Source of the DNA: Candidatus Tectimicrobiota bacterium
Lineage (GTDB): Bacteria; Tectomicrobia; Entotheonellia; Entotheonellales; Entotheonellaceae
Length of the DNA: 64,000 nt
Direction: 5' to 3'
Assembly (NCBI GenBank): GCA_026005175.1
Contig: BPKO01000008.1
Coordinates: 62,001-126,000 of the forward strand
The notes under the pieces are model-generated. The model saw nothing but the letters and a program-made list of their open reading frames with translations. It was not told the origin of the DNA and made no database searches. This document shows positions 37,641 through 45,970 of this stretch, piece after piece. Positions within the stretch are counted from its first letter, which is position 1, and each line of letters starts with the position of its first letter. Made by a program: the position numbers and the translations under genes.

Positions 37641-37958
37641 GCGTCAATCCTCTCGTAGGACGCCTTCTCCCTCCGGCCAGGACAGCTCGTCCCCCAGTCA
37701 GTCAGAGGACCTCTGACCCGGCACCCACCCCTCCACTGCAGGCCCGATGGTTCCGTAATCTTAAACACACTCTCACCTCACCTGTCAATAGCTTCCAGCA
37801 GACATAACGAGCAGAGATCACATCGAAATCTCACTATGGCAGCAGTGACATAGCATGAAAGTCAAGGCGGGTAATTTCCACAGGATTCGCGGAACGAAGT
37901 TGAGTAACCAGTGCAAATTGGGAGACTAATATTTGGATCAAAGGCAAGGTGCAGCTAT

Positions 37959-38069
37959 TTAGGGCAGTCTCGGATGCCTGGTATGGACGACGAACAGGCC
38001 CAGGCCCAGGGCGGAGAGACCCAAAGCGGTGGTGGTGCCGACGAGGAAGGCGACGAGGGGAAGGGGCAT
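37959..38069 (-). CDS. Possible small (36 aa) single-TM protein
   Basis: MPLPLVAFLVGTTTALGLSALGLGLFVVHTRHPRLP preceded by GGAGG-N6-ATG. Confidence 0.35.
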   Translation of the reverse strand: MPLPLVAFLVGTTTALGLSALGLGLFVVHTRHPRLP

Positions 38070-38266
38070 GGCGAACCTCCACGCTGGAGCAGAACGATCC
38101 TTTCTGGAAGATCTCGGCAGCGACGCCACCAGACTTGAGCCGGGCGCGGCAAGGGATGACACGCCCGGCCGCCTGCGCTACGATGGGAAAGCCGCAGTTG
38201 CGGCACCGCGCCTGACCTGCATCGCGTACCAAGGCCCTGCTGGCCTACCGTGACGGAGGACGTCCC

Positions 38267-39584
38267 ATGCAGCCCTGGCAAGAACGCTACCGTGACAAGC
38301 TGGTGCCGGTGGACGACGCCCTGCGGGTCATCAAGCCCGGCGATACGGTGGTCATCGGCATCAATGGCAACATTCCGTCTTTTCTGTGTCGCGCCCTCGG
38401 CGAGCGCCTGGAGGCCTGGCCCGAGCTGCACCTTCTTGGTGCCGGCCTCCTGGAGCGCTTTGCTTTCCACGAACCGCAAGTGGCAGCCCGCTACACGGTG
38501 CAGGACATGTTTCTCACCGCCGCCACGCGCCCGGCGATGCAGCAGCGGGCCATTGACTTCTTGCCCTTCAATACCGCCCTCTGGCCTAGCGACGTGCGCC
38601 AGGGGCTGCGCACGGTCAATGTCTTTCTTACCAGCGTTTCGCCACCTGACGAGCACGGCTACTGCAGCTTCGGCTTCATGCTCTGGGCTTCGGCAGACCT
38701 GGTGGAAGTGGCCAAGGTGGTGATCGCCGAAGTGGACGAAAGCCACATCGTTACTTACGGCGACAACTACGTGCACGTGTCGCAGCTCGACTACCTGGTA
38801 GAGAAGCCCGAGGCCACCACGTTCGGCGACGTGGCCACCACCATGGGGTTTTCGGCACCCGACGCGGTGGACCGCCAGATCGCTGCGCACGCTGCCGAGC
38901 TCATCCACGACGGCGATACTTTCCAGCTCGGCGCCGGCACCGTCTCCATGGCGGTGATCGAGCACCTGCGCCAGAAGAACGACCTCGGCTTTCATTCCGA
39001 AATCTGCCCCACCGGGGTGGCCCAGCTCATTGCCGCTGGCAACATCAACGGTGCCTACAAGACGCTCAACCCGCGCAAGGCGGTCTGCACTGCCCTGTGG
39101 GGCGACGAGTTCACCCTCGACTTTGCCCACCTCAACCCGGCCATCGAGCTCAAGCGCATGAGCTACACCAACAATCCGCGCATCATCGCCCAGCACGACA
39201 ACATGGTGGCCATCAACACCGCCCTGAGCGTCGACCTGACGGGGCAGGTGGCAGTGGAGAGCTTCGGGGCCGGCCATGTACTCCGGGGTGGGGGGTCAGC
39301 TAGAGTTCACCATCGGCGCCTTGCTGGCCAAAAACGGCCGTGCTGTGACCGTGCTGCCCTCGACCGCCCGCGGCGGGACGGTGAGCCGCATCGTGCCGCA
39401 GCACCCCGAAGGCACGGTGGTCAGCGTGCCGCGCACGTACGTCAATTACGTGGTGACCGAGTACGGCGCCGTCAACTTGCTGGGCAAGTCCCAGCGCGAG
39501 CGGGCCGAGCTGCTCATCTCCATTGCCCACCCCGACTTTCGCCCCGAGCTGCGCCGTGCGGCGCGGCGCCTGTTCTGGCCGTAA
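38267..39584 (+). CDS. Acetyl-CoA hydrolase/transferase (4-hydroxybutyrate CoA-transferase-like), interrupted by +1 indel at 39266-39271
   Basis: RVIKPGDTVVIGINGNIPS, QLGAGTVSMAVIEHL; frame change then MYSGVGGQLEF...TYVNYVVTEYGAVNLLGKSQRERAELLISIAHPDFR. Confidence 0.85.
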
Positions 39585-39631
39585 GATCCAAGGCCCTGCC
39601 ATGTGGTACGCTTAAAAGCAAGGAGAACGGC

Positions 39632-40651
39632 GTGAGCGCGGTGGGTATCCTCGCCAATCCAGCAGCAGGCCGTGACATCCGCCGGCTGGTGGCCGCGGGG
39701 TCGGTGGTGTCGAATAGGGAAAAAGTGCAGATCGTGCGCCGCGTGCTGCTTGGGCTCGACGCCCTGGGGGTAGAGACGGTGCTCACCATGCCCGACGCTT
39801 TTGCCATCTGCCGCCAGGCGCAGCAGGGGCTGCGCCTGCGCGCCTGCGTGGTGGAGGTGCCGCTGGCGGCCGAGTTCACGGCGCTCGACACCACCCGGGC
39901 GGCGGCGCTGATGGCCGCCCAGGGGGTAGGGTGCCTCGTCAGCCTGGGCGGCGATGGCACCTGCCGGGCCGTGGCCAAGGGATGTGGCAACGTCCCCCTC
40001 CTGCCCTTGTCGACGGGGACCAACAACGTCTTTCCCTATGCTCTGGAAGGCACCCTGGCCGGGCTGGCCGCAGGCCTCGTGGCGCGCGCCCTGGTGCCGC
40101 CAGAGGCGGTCATCGAGCAGCGGCCGCGCCTGGACGTTATCCGCAACGGGACGGCGGCCGAGCTGGCGGTGGTCGACGTCGTCTTCTGCACCCAACCCTT
40201 TGTCGGCGCCCGTGCCGTCTGGGACGTGCGTACCGTGCGCACCGTGGTGGTGGCCCAGCGCCGGCCGGCGCAGCTGGGCTTTGCCGCCCTGGCCGGCAAC
40301 TTCCCCGCCGACGGGGCAGGCGGCATGCTCCTGGAGCTCGACCCGGACGCCCCGCCGGTGCTGGCGCCCATTGCCCCCGGAATGGTGGTGCCGGTGGGGG
40401 TCCGCCGCGCCGTGCCGCTTCCTCCTGGGGCAGAGGTGACGCTGGCGGCGGGTGCTGGTACCCTGGCGCTCGACGGCGAGCGCGAGGTGGAGGTGAGCCC
40501 GCACGACCGCATTGTGGTGCGCCTCAACCCCCACGGGCCGCGGGTCATCAATCCCTGGCGGGTACTGGAGCTAGCAGCCCAGGAAGGCGTTTTTGTGCGG
40601 CTGCCCGGCTTGGGAAAGCCGGCCGGCACCGACGAGGCAGAGGCGCAATGA
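39632..40651 (+). CDS. ATP-NAD kinase-like (AcoX-type) protein
   Basis: GILANPAAGRDIRRLVA, CLVSLGGDGTCRAVAKGC, LPLSTGTNNVFP. Confidence 0.8.
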   Translation: MSAVGILANPAAGRDIRRLVAAGSVVSNREKVQIVRRVLLGLDALGVETVLTMPDAFAICRQAQQGLRLRACVVEVPLAAEFTALDTTRAAALMAAQGVGCLVSLGGDGTCRAVAKGCGNVPLLPLSTGTNNVFPYALEGTLAGLAAGLVARALVPPEAVIEQRPRLDVIRNGTAAELAVVDVVFCTQPFVGARAVWDVRTVRTVVVAQRRPAQLGFAALAGNFPADGAGGMLLELDPDAPPVLAPIAPGMVVPVGVRRAVPLPPGAEVTLAAGAGTLALDGEREVEVSPHDRIVVRLNPHGPRVINPWRVLELAAQEGVFVRLPGLGKPAGTDEAEAQ

Positions 40652-43158
40652 GCGAGGTGCTTTTCTTTACGGAAGCAGCGGCTACCGAGGTCGCCCTGGC
40701 CGGCGGCAAAGGGGCCACCCTGGCGCGGCTGGCCCAGGAGGGGCTGCCGGTGCCGGCAGGCTGCATCCTTACCACCCGCGCCCTGGCCGCGTGCCTGGCG
40801 CGCTTGCAGCGGCGCGCCGACGCCGCCTCGCCGGTGCCAGCTGACGCGTTGCAGGCCGTCGTTCCCGAGGCGCTGCGCCAGGCGCTGCAACAGGCCTTGC
40901 GCCAGCTGGGAGAGGCGCCGCACGGCTGGGCGGTGCGCTCCTCCGCGGTAGAAGAAGACAGCGCCACCGCCTCGTTTGCCGGCATGTACGTCAGCTTTGT
41001 CGCTGTGGCCGAAGCCGACCTGTGGCATGCCATCAGCGCCTGCTGGGCCTCGTGGTGGGGAGAGCGTGCGGTGGCTTACCGCCGCCGCCTGGGTAGGGCC
41101 GGCGACACGCCGCGCCTGGCGGTGGTGGTGCAGAAGACGGTGCCGGCCCGCAGCGCCGGTGTCGCCTTTACGGCCGACCCGCTCAGCGGCGACCGGCAGC
41201 GGCTGGTGATCAACGCCGCGGCGGGCAGCGGAGAGCCCGTGGTGGCCGGGGTGGTAGAGCCCGAGCAGTACGTGCTGGCCAAGAGCCCTACCCTACGCCT
41301 GCTGCAGCGCACCCCGGCGTCTTCTGCCGTGCTGCCCGAGCCGGCCTTGATGGCCCTGGCCGCGCTCTGCTTGCGCCTGGAAGCCCTGGGCGGTACGCCG
41401 CAAGACGTCGAGTGGGTGTGGGACGGAAGGCAGTGCTGGATCGTGCAGAGCCGGCCGATCACCACCCTGGCAGAGGGCGAGGGCGACCCCGTGGTGTGGA
41501 GCAACGCCAACCTCAAAGAGGTGATGCCCGGGCTGGTGTCGCCGTTTACCTGGTCGCTGATGCAGCCTCAGCTCGAAGCGGCCATGCGCTGCCAGTATGC
41601 CCAGGCCGGCTACCGCGTGCCGGCCGGTACGCCTTTGCTGCGGCGCATTTGGGGGAGGCCGTACTTCAACCTGTCGCTCTTGCAGCGCGCCGCCTACGCG
41701 CTCTACGGCACCACGCCGGAGCCCCACACCGAGCAGCTCGGCGGGGTGGCCATTGCCACGTTTACCCCGCCGGCGCAGGTGCCAGTGTGGCAGCGCCTGC
41801 GCTGGCTGGGCAACGCCTTGCGCTTTAGCCGCCTTGCCGAAAAAGTCCGCCGCCGCGCTCCGGCACAGTTTGCCGCCGTGGTGCGCTTGTGGCGCGAAGC
41901 CCTGGCGCAGGTCCCGTCTCTGGAGCGCCAGGCCCTGCTTTCCAGGCTCGAGGCCTTTGCTTCCGAGACCCTGCCTTTTCTCTTGCAGCACCTGCACCTG
42001 ACTTGGGCGATGAGCGGCAATCTCGGCTATTTGCGCGCTTTTGTCGCCCGCCGCCTGCCGCAGGCGCGCCCCGGCCTGGTGGCCGAGCTGGTGACCGGTC
42101 TGGGGGAAGTCAGCAGCGCCGAGCAGAGCTACCGGCTGTGGGCACTGTCGCGCCTGGCGCGGCAGTCGCCGCAGGTGATGGCCTTTCTGGCACAGCGGCA
42201 GTGGCACCGCTGGCCGCAGGCTCTGGCCGGCACCGCCTTTGCCGAAGCCTGGCAGCAGTTTCTCGACGACTTTGGCCACCGCGGCGTGTACGAAGTCGAA
42301 ATGGCCAACCCGCGCTGGCGGGAGCAGCCGGATTACCTCTTTGCCACGCTGGCCGCTTACGCCGCGCTTCCTGGGGAAACGCCGCCCTTTGCGCCGCAGG
42401 TGCAGAGCCAGCGGCGGCAGGCTGCCGAGCGCGAGCTGCTGCGCCAAGTGGCGCCCTGGTGGCGCCCCTGGCTGCGACTGGTGATTCGCCGCAGCCAGGA
42501 ATTCTCGCGCCTGCGGGAAAACAGCAAAGCGCACCTCGTGCGGCTCATCGACGTGGGCAGGATGCTGGCCCTGGCCGCCGGGCGCTTCCTGGTTGCCGAC
42601 GGCCTGCTCCAGCAAGTCGAGGAGGTTTTCCTGCTCACCGGCGACGAGGTGAAAGCGGCGCTGCGCGGCGAGCTGACTGCCTCGGCGCTGCGCCAGCGGC
42701 TGGCACAGCGCCGCCTGGAGCGCCAGCGCGATGCTGCCTTGCAGCCGCCAGAGGCCTTCGTCGGCACCCGGCCCCTCTATGGACAGGCCCTGGATGGCGA
42801 AGCGGTGTTGCGCGGGCTGCCTTCCAGCCCAGGGCGGGTGACGGCCACGGTGCGGGTGCTGCGCTCGCCGCGCGAAGGCGACCGCTTGCAGCCCGGAGAG
42901 ATCCTGGTGGCGCCGGCCACCGATCCGGGCTGGACGCCGCTCTTTCTTCTGGCAGCCGGGCTGGTGGTAGAGACGGGCGGCTACCTCTCCCACGGCGCCA
43001 TCGTGGCAAGAGAATACGGCATTCCGGCGGTGCTCAACGTGCCGCAGGCCACGCGCCGCATTCCCGATGGTGCCATCGTTACTCTGGACGGTGGCGAGGG
43101 CCTGGTGCGGCTGCACGCGAGCGCTCCGCCTTGCGCGCCACAAACAGCCCCTCGGTAA
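40648..43158 (+). CDS. PEP synthase/rifampicin-phosphotransferase-like dikinase (ATP-grasp + PEP-utilising His domain)
   Basis: GGKGATLARLAQEGLPVPAGCILTT, WAVRSSAVEEDSATASFAGMY, VEWVWDGRQCWIVQSRPITTL, VVETGGYLSHGAIVAREYGIPAVLNV. Confidence 0.85.
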   Translation: MSEVLFFTEAAATEVALAGGKGATLARLAQEGLPVPAGCILTTRALAACLARLQRRADAASPVPADALQAVVPEALRQALQQALRQLGEAPHGWAVRSSAVEEDSATASFAGMYVSFVAVAEADLWHAISACWASWWGERAVAYRRRLGRAGDTPRLAVVVQKTVPARSAGVAFTADPLSGDRQRLVINAAAGSGEPVVAGVVEPEQYVLAKSPTLRLLQRTPASSAVLPEPALMALAALCLRLEALGGTPQDVEWVWDGRQCWIVQSRPITTLAEGEGDPVVWSNANLKEVMPGLVSPFTWSLMQPQLEAAMRCQYAQAGYRVPAGTPLLRRIWGRPYFNLSLLQRAAYALYGTTPEPHTEQLGGVAIATFTPPAQVPVWQRLRWLGNALRFSRLAEKVRRRAPAQFAAVVRLWREALAQVPSLERQALLSRLEAFASETLPFLLQHLHLTWAMSGNLGYLRAFVARRLPQARPGLVAELVTGLGEVSSAEQSYRLWALSRLARQSPQVMAFLAQRQWHRWPQALAGTAFAEAWQQFLDDFGHRGVYEVEMANPRWREQPDYLFATLAAYAALPGETPPFAPQVQSQRRQAAERELLRQVAPWWRPWLRLVIRRSQEFSRLRENSKAHLVRLIDVGRMLALAAGRFLVADGLLQQVEEVFLLTGDEVKAALRGELTASALRQRLAQRRLERQRDAALQPPEAFVGTRPLYGQALDGEAVLRGLPSSPGRVTATVRVLRSPREGDRLQPGEILVAPATDPGWTPLFLLAAGLVVETGGYLSHGAIVAREYGIPAVLNVPQATRRIPDGAIVTLDGGEGLVRLHASAPPCAPQTAPR

Positions 43159-43897
43159 GCTCGAAGTAGGCTTCCTGCCCTTCCACGCGCGGCCGCAAGT
43201 AAGCCCGCGACGCCGCCGGGGCGTTGAAGAGCCGCTGGCGTAGCTCCTCGACCACCTCGCGGCTCACCGCCAGGCGCGCCACCCAGTCGGCAAAGTTCAT
43301 CGTCTTGACCAGCACTTCCTCGGCCTCCAGGATGAGCCCGGCAGCTTGCAGCAGCTGGCGCCAGTCGGAAAGCGAATAGGCCCAGTGGTGCGAGGGGTCG
43401 CGCAGCGCTTCGAAGTCGTTGATGTATGCCGCGGCAGCCGTATCCTCCGGCATCACGTTATCGGCCAGGGCCACCCGTCCTCCCGGAGCGCAGACGCGAG
43501 CCATTTCGCGCAGCGCCCGCGCCACATCGGGGAAGTGGTGCGGCGCGATGCGGCACGTCACCACGGCAAAGCTGGCGTCAGCAAAGGGGAGGTGCTCGGC
43601 GTCACCTTGGCAGAAGCCGACGTTGCCAAGGCCGCGCTGGTGGGCCAGCCAGCGGGCTTCACCCAGCATGGGGCGGGTGAGGTCGAGGCCCACCACGTAA
43701 GCCACGTGCGGTGCAAACGCCAAGGCCGTGTGTCCGGCACCGGTGGCGATGTCGAGGACCCGCTCGTGGCCTTGCGGCGCCACGAGCTGCACCAGGCGCG
43801 CCAAGCTGGTGCCTCGTGCGTGCACGGCACTGGTCGTATAAGCACGGGCGTGCGGGCCAAAGGACGCCTGCACGCGGTTCTTGTGGGTCGAATCCAT
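43079..43897 (-). CDS. Class I SAM-dependent methyltransferase (UbiE/COQ5-like)
   Basis: VLDIATGAGHTALAFAP, GDAEHLPFADASFAVVTCRIAPHHFPDVARALREMARVCAPGGRVALAD. Confidence 0.88.
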   Translation of the reverse strand: MDSTHKNRVQASFGPHARAYTTSAVHARGTSLARLVQLVAPQGHERVLDIATGAGHTALAFAPHVAYVVGLDLTRPMLGEARWLAHQRGLGNVGFCQGDAEHLPFADASFAVVTCRIAPHHFPDVARALREMARVCAPGGRVALADNVMPEDTAAAAYINDFEALRDPSHHWAYSLSDWRQLLQAAGLILEAEEVLVKTMNFADWVARLAVSREVVEELRQRLFNAPAASRAYLRPRVEGQEAYFELTEGLFVARKAERSRAAAPGPRHRPE

Positions 43898-43983
43898 AGG
43901 CTCCTCGCCTTTCAAGCAACCGGGACGCCTTCGCCTTTCGCAGAAGGGAGCATAGCGCTTCCCCGCCCCGCCGTCCACTTCCG

Positions 43984-44008
43984 AAAATGTACTCTGACCC
44001 CATTTTTT
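43984..44008. repeat. AAAATGTACTCTGACCCCATTTTTT element
   Basis: Near-palindromic A/T-flanked CTGACCCC core; resembles REP-type elements of the GGGGTCAGAGTAC class. Confidence 0.5.
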
Positions 44009-44086
44009 GCGGTTAAGTTTTTTGGGCGGGTGGCCGAAAGAGATGGCAGGAAGCCAAAAGCTTCCCATCGTCTCTCCTCCCCTGAC

Positions 44087-44126
44087 CCCGTGCTCCTGGG
44101 GACCGCGCGGTTCCCAGGAGCATGGG
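44087..44126. repeat. Long REP-like hairpin CCCGTGCTCCTGGGGACC-GCGC-GGTTCCCAGGAGCATGGG
   Basis: 18-bp stem with two G-T pairs and a 4-nt loop. Confidence 0.7.
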
Positions 44127-44157
44127 TGCAAGGAGATGAACCAAGAGGAGTCGGCGC

Positions 44158-44313
44158 ATGCCTCTGCCACCCGAGCTGGCTGCCACGCCCGAAGACACGG
44201 CGGTGGTAGGCGACATCGACGCCCTCATCGCTTACATCGAAAGCGGCCAGGCCTTGCAAGATTGGGAAGAACGGCGCGCCGCTTTGCTGCGCGAACTCGA
44301 AGAGCTGCTCTGA
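44158..44313 (+). CDS. Small hypothetical protein (51 aa)
   Basis: MPLPPELAATPEDTAVVGDIDALIAYIESGQALQDWEERRAALLRELEELL; below ORF-track length cut-off, coding-like composition. Confidence 0.4.
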   Translation: MPLPPELAATPEDTAVVGDIDALIAYIESGQALQDWEERRAALLRELEELL

Positions 44314-44327
44314 GCCCGTTTGCCGCA

Positions 44328-44384
44328 CCGTCTTTCCGGAGGCGGGTATGGAATGGCATGGGGGTACCCGCCTCCGGAAGACGG
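44328..44384. terminator. Long inverted repeat after small ORF (terminator or REP-like)
   Basis: CCGTCTTTCCGGAGGCGGGTA 44328-44348 pairs with TACCCGCCTCCGGAAGACGG 44365-44384, one bulged T. Confidence 0.65.
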
Positions 44385-44503
44385 CTTCCTGCCGTCATCC
44401 CCCCTTTGCTCGCTTCCGGCCGGTCGCGCCTGAAGGCTGCGGCTGCGCTCGAGATGCGCTATAATCCCCGCGGTGCCAAGAAAAGGCCGGATGAGCGGCC
44501 GCC

Positions 44504-45004
44504 GTGGGGAGAACCGCTGTGGCGCCTGAAGAAATTATTGCCGAGCAGCTGCGCCGCCGCGGCTGGCGCCTGGCGCTGGCCGAAACCACCACCGGCGGCC
44601 TCATCGCCGTGCGGCTGGTGCGCCTGGCCGGCAGCTCGGCTTACTTCGACCGCAGCATCGTGGCTTACAGCCGACAGGCTAAAATCGATTCCCTGGGCGT
44701 GGACCCGGCGGTGCTGGCGCAGTTTGGCTCGGTAAGCCTGGAGACGGCGCGGGCCATGGCCCTGGGGCTGCAGCGCCTCAGCCGCGTCGAGCTGGTGCTG
44801 GCAGAAACGGGCATCGCCGGCCCCATTGCCGGTCGCTCGCCCAAGCCCATCGGCACGGCGTGCTTTGCGCTGTGCACCCCCACGGGAACGATTTGCGAAG
44901 AGCACCGCTTCAGCGGCGACCGCCACGCCATTCAGGACCACATCGCCGAGCACGCCCTCACCATGCTGGCGCATTACCTGACGAGCGTCCCCGAGGGAAG
45001 CTGA
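44504..45004 (+). CDS. CinA C-terminal domain / nicotinamide-nucleotide amidase (PncC-like)
   Basis: AEQLRRRGWRLALAETTTGGLIAVRLV, YSRQAKIDSLGV, AETGIAGP. Confidence 0.88.
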   Translation: MGRTAVAPEEIIAEQLRRRGWRLALAETTTGGLIAVRLVRLAGSSAYFDRSIVAYSRQAKIDSLGVDPAVLAQFGSVSLETARAMALGLQRLSRVELVLAETGIAGPIAGRSPKPIGTACFALCTPTGTICEEHRFSGDRHAIQDHIAEHALTMLAHYLTSVPEGS

Positions 45005-45970
45005 GTGCCACCGCGGATTTTTCCCCCCGCTTTGCAGCCCGGCGACGCCGTTGGCCTGGCGGCTCCGGCCAGCCCCTTTGATCGCCGAGCCTTCGACGCC
45101 GGGGTGGCGGCCCTGCAGCGCCTGGGGTTCCGCGTCCGCTACACGCCGCGTGTCTTTGAGGTGCAGCGCTACTTGGCGGGAAGCGATGCGGCACGGGCCG
45201 ACGAGCTGCACCGGCTGTTTGCCGACCCGCAAGTAAAGGCGATTTTTTGCTGCCGTGGTGGCTATGGCGCGCAGCGGCTGCTCCCGCTTCTTGACCCGGC
45301 GCTCATCCGCGCCCACGCCAAGATCTTCGTCGGCTACAGCGACCTCACCAGCCTGCTGCTGTACTTTTACAGCCAGTGCCGGCTCATTTCCTTCCACGGT
45401 CCGGTGGTCGCCGGGGAGCTGAGCCGCGGCCTGGCGCCAGCCACGCAGCGGCAGCTGCTGGGCGTGCTGGGCGGCGATGCACAGGCCATGCAGCCCCCGC
45501 CCTCGCGCCTGGCCACCCTGCGCGTGCTACGCCCGGGGGAAGCCGAGGGACCCCTGCTTGGCGGCTGCCTCTCCCTGCTGGTCTGTACCCTGGGCACCCC
45601 TTTTCAGCCTTGCACCCGCGGCGCCATCCTCTTTCTTGAAGACCGCGGCGAGCGCCTCTACGCCATCGACCGCATGCTCACCCACCTGCGGCTGGCCGGC
45701 GCCCTAGAAGGGGTGCGGGGCGTTGTCTTCGGGCAGCACGAAGCGGTGGCTGCCGACCGCCGGCAACCCTACGGCCTGGCCGAGGTGCTGCTCGACGTGC
45801 TGGGAGACCTCGAGGTGCCGATTCTTTGCGGCTTTCCTGCTGGCCACTGCCGGCAGCCGCTGACGCTGCCCATCGGGGCGCGGGTGGCCATCCGCGACGG
45901 GCGCCTGGTGCTGTGCGAAGTGCCGGTTACCCCTCGCCCTTTGGAGCCCGAGCGCCGTGCAGGCCGTTGA
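45005..45970 (+). CDS. LD-carboxypeptidase (S66 family)
   Basis: LQPGDAVGLAAPASPFD, FCCRGGYGAQRLLPLLD, FVGYSDLTSLLLYF, FHGPVV. Confidence 0.9.
   Translation: MPPRIFPPALQPGDAVGLAAPASPFDRRAFDAGVAALQRLGFRVRYTPRVFEVQRYLAGSDAARADELHRLFADPQVKAIFCCRGGYGAQRLLPLLDPALIRAHAKIFVGYSDLTSLLLYFYSQCRLISFHGPVVAGELSRGLAPATQRQLLGVLGGDAQAMQPPPSRLATLRVLRPGEAEGPLLGGCLSLLVCTLGTPFQPCTRGAILFLEDRGERLYAIDRMLTHLRLAGALEGVRGVVFGQHEAVAADRRQPYGLAEVLLDVLGDLEVPILCGFPAGHCRQPLTLPIGARVAIRDGRLVLCEVPVTPRPLEPERRAGR

Noticed and set aside
38267-40651. 794-aa CoA-transferase/NAD-kinase fusion
   Set aside because: Arises from the frame change at 39266-39271; middle part is Arg/Pro-rich noise, true continuation is in the next frame.
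41293-43143. 616-aa minus-strand ORF
   Set aside because: Antisense to the Rph-like dikinase.
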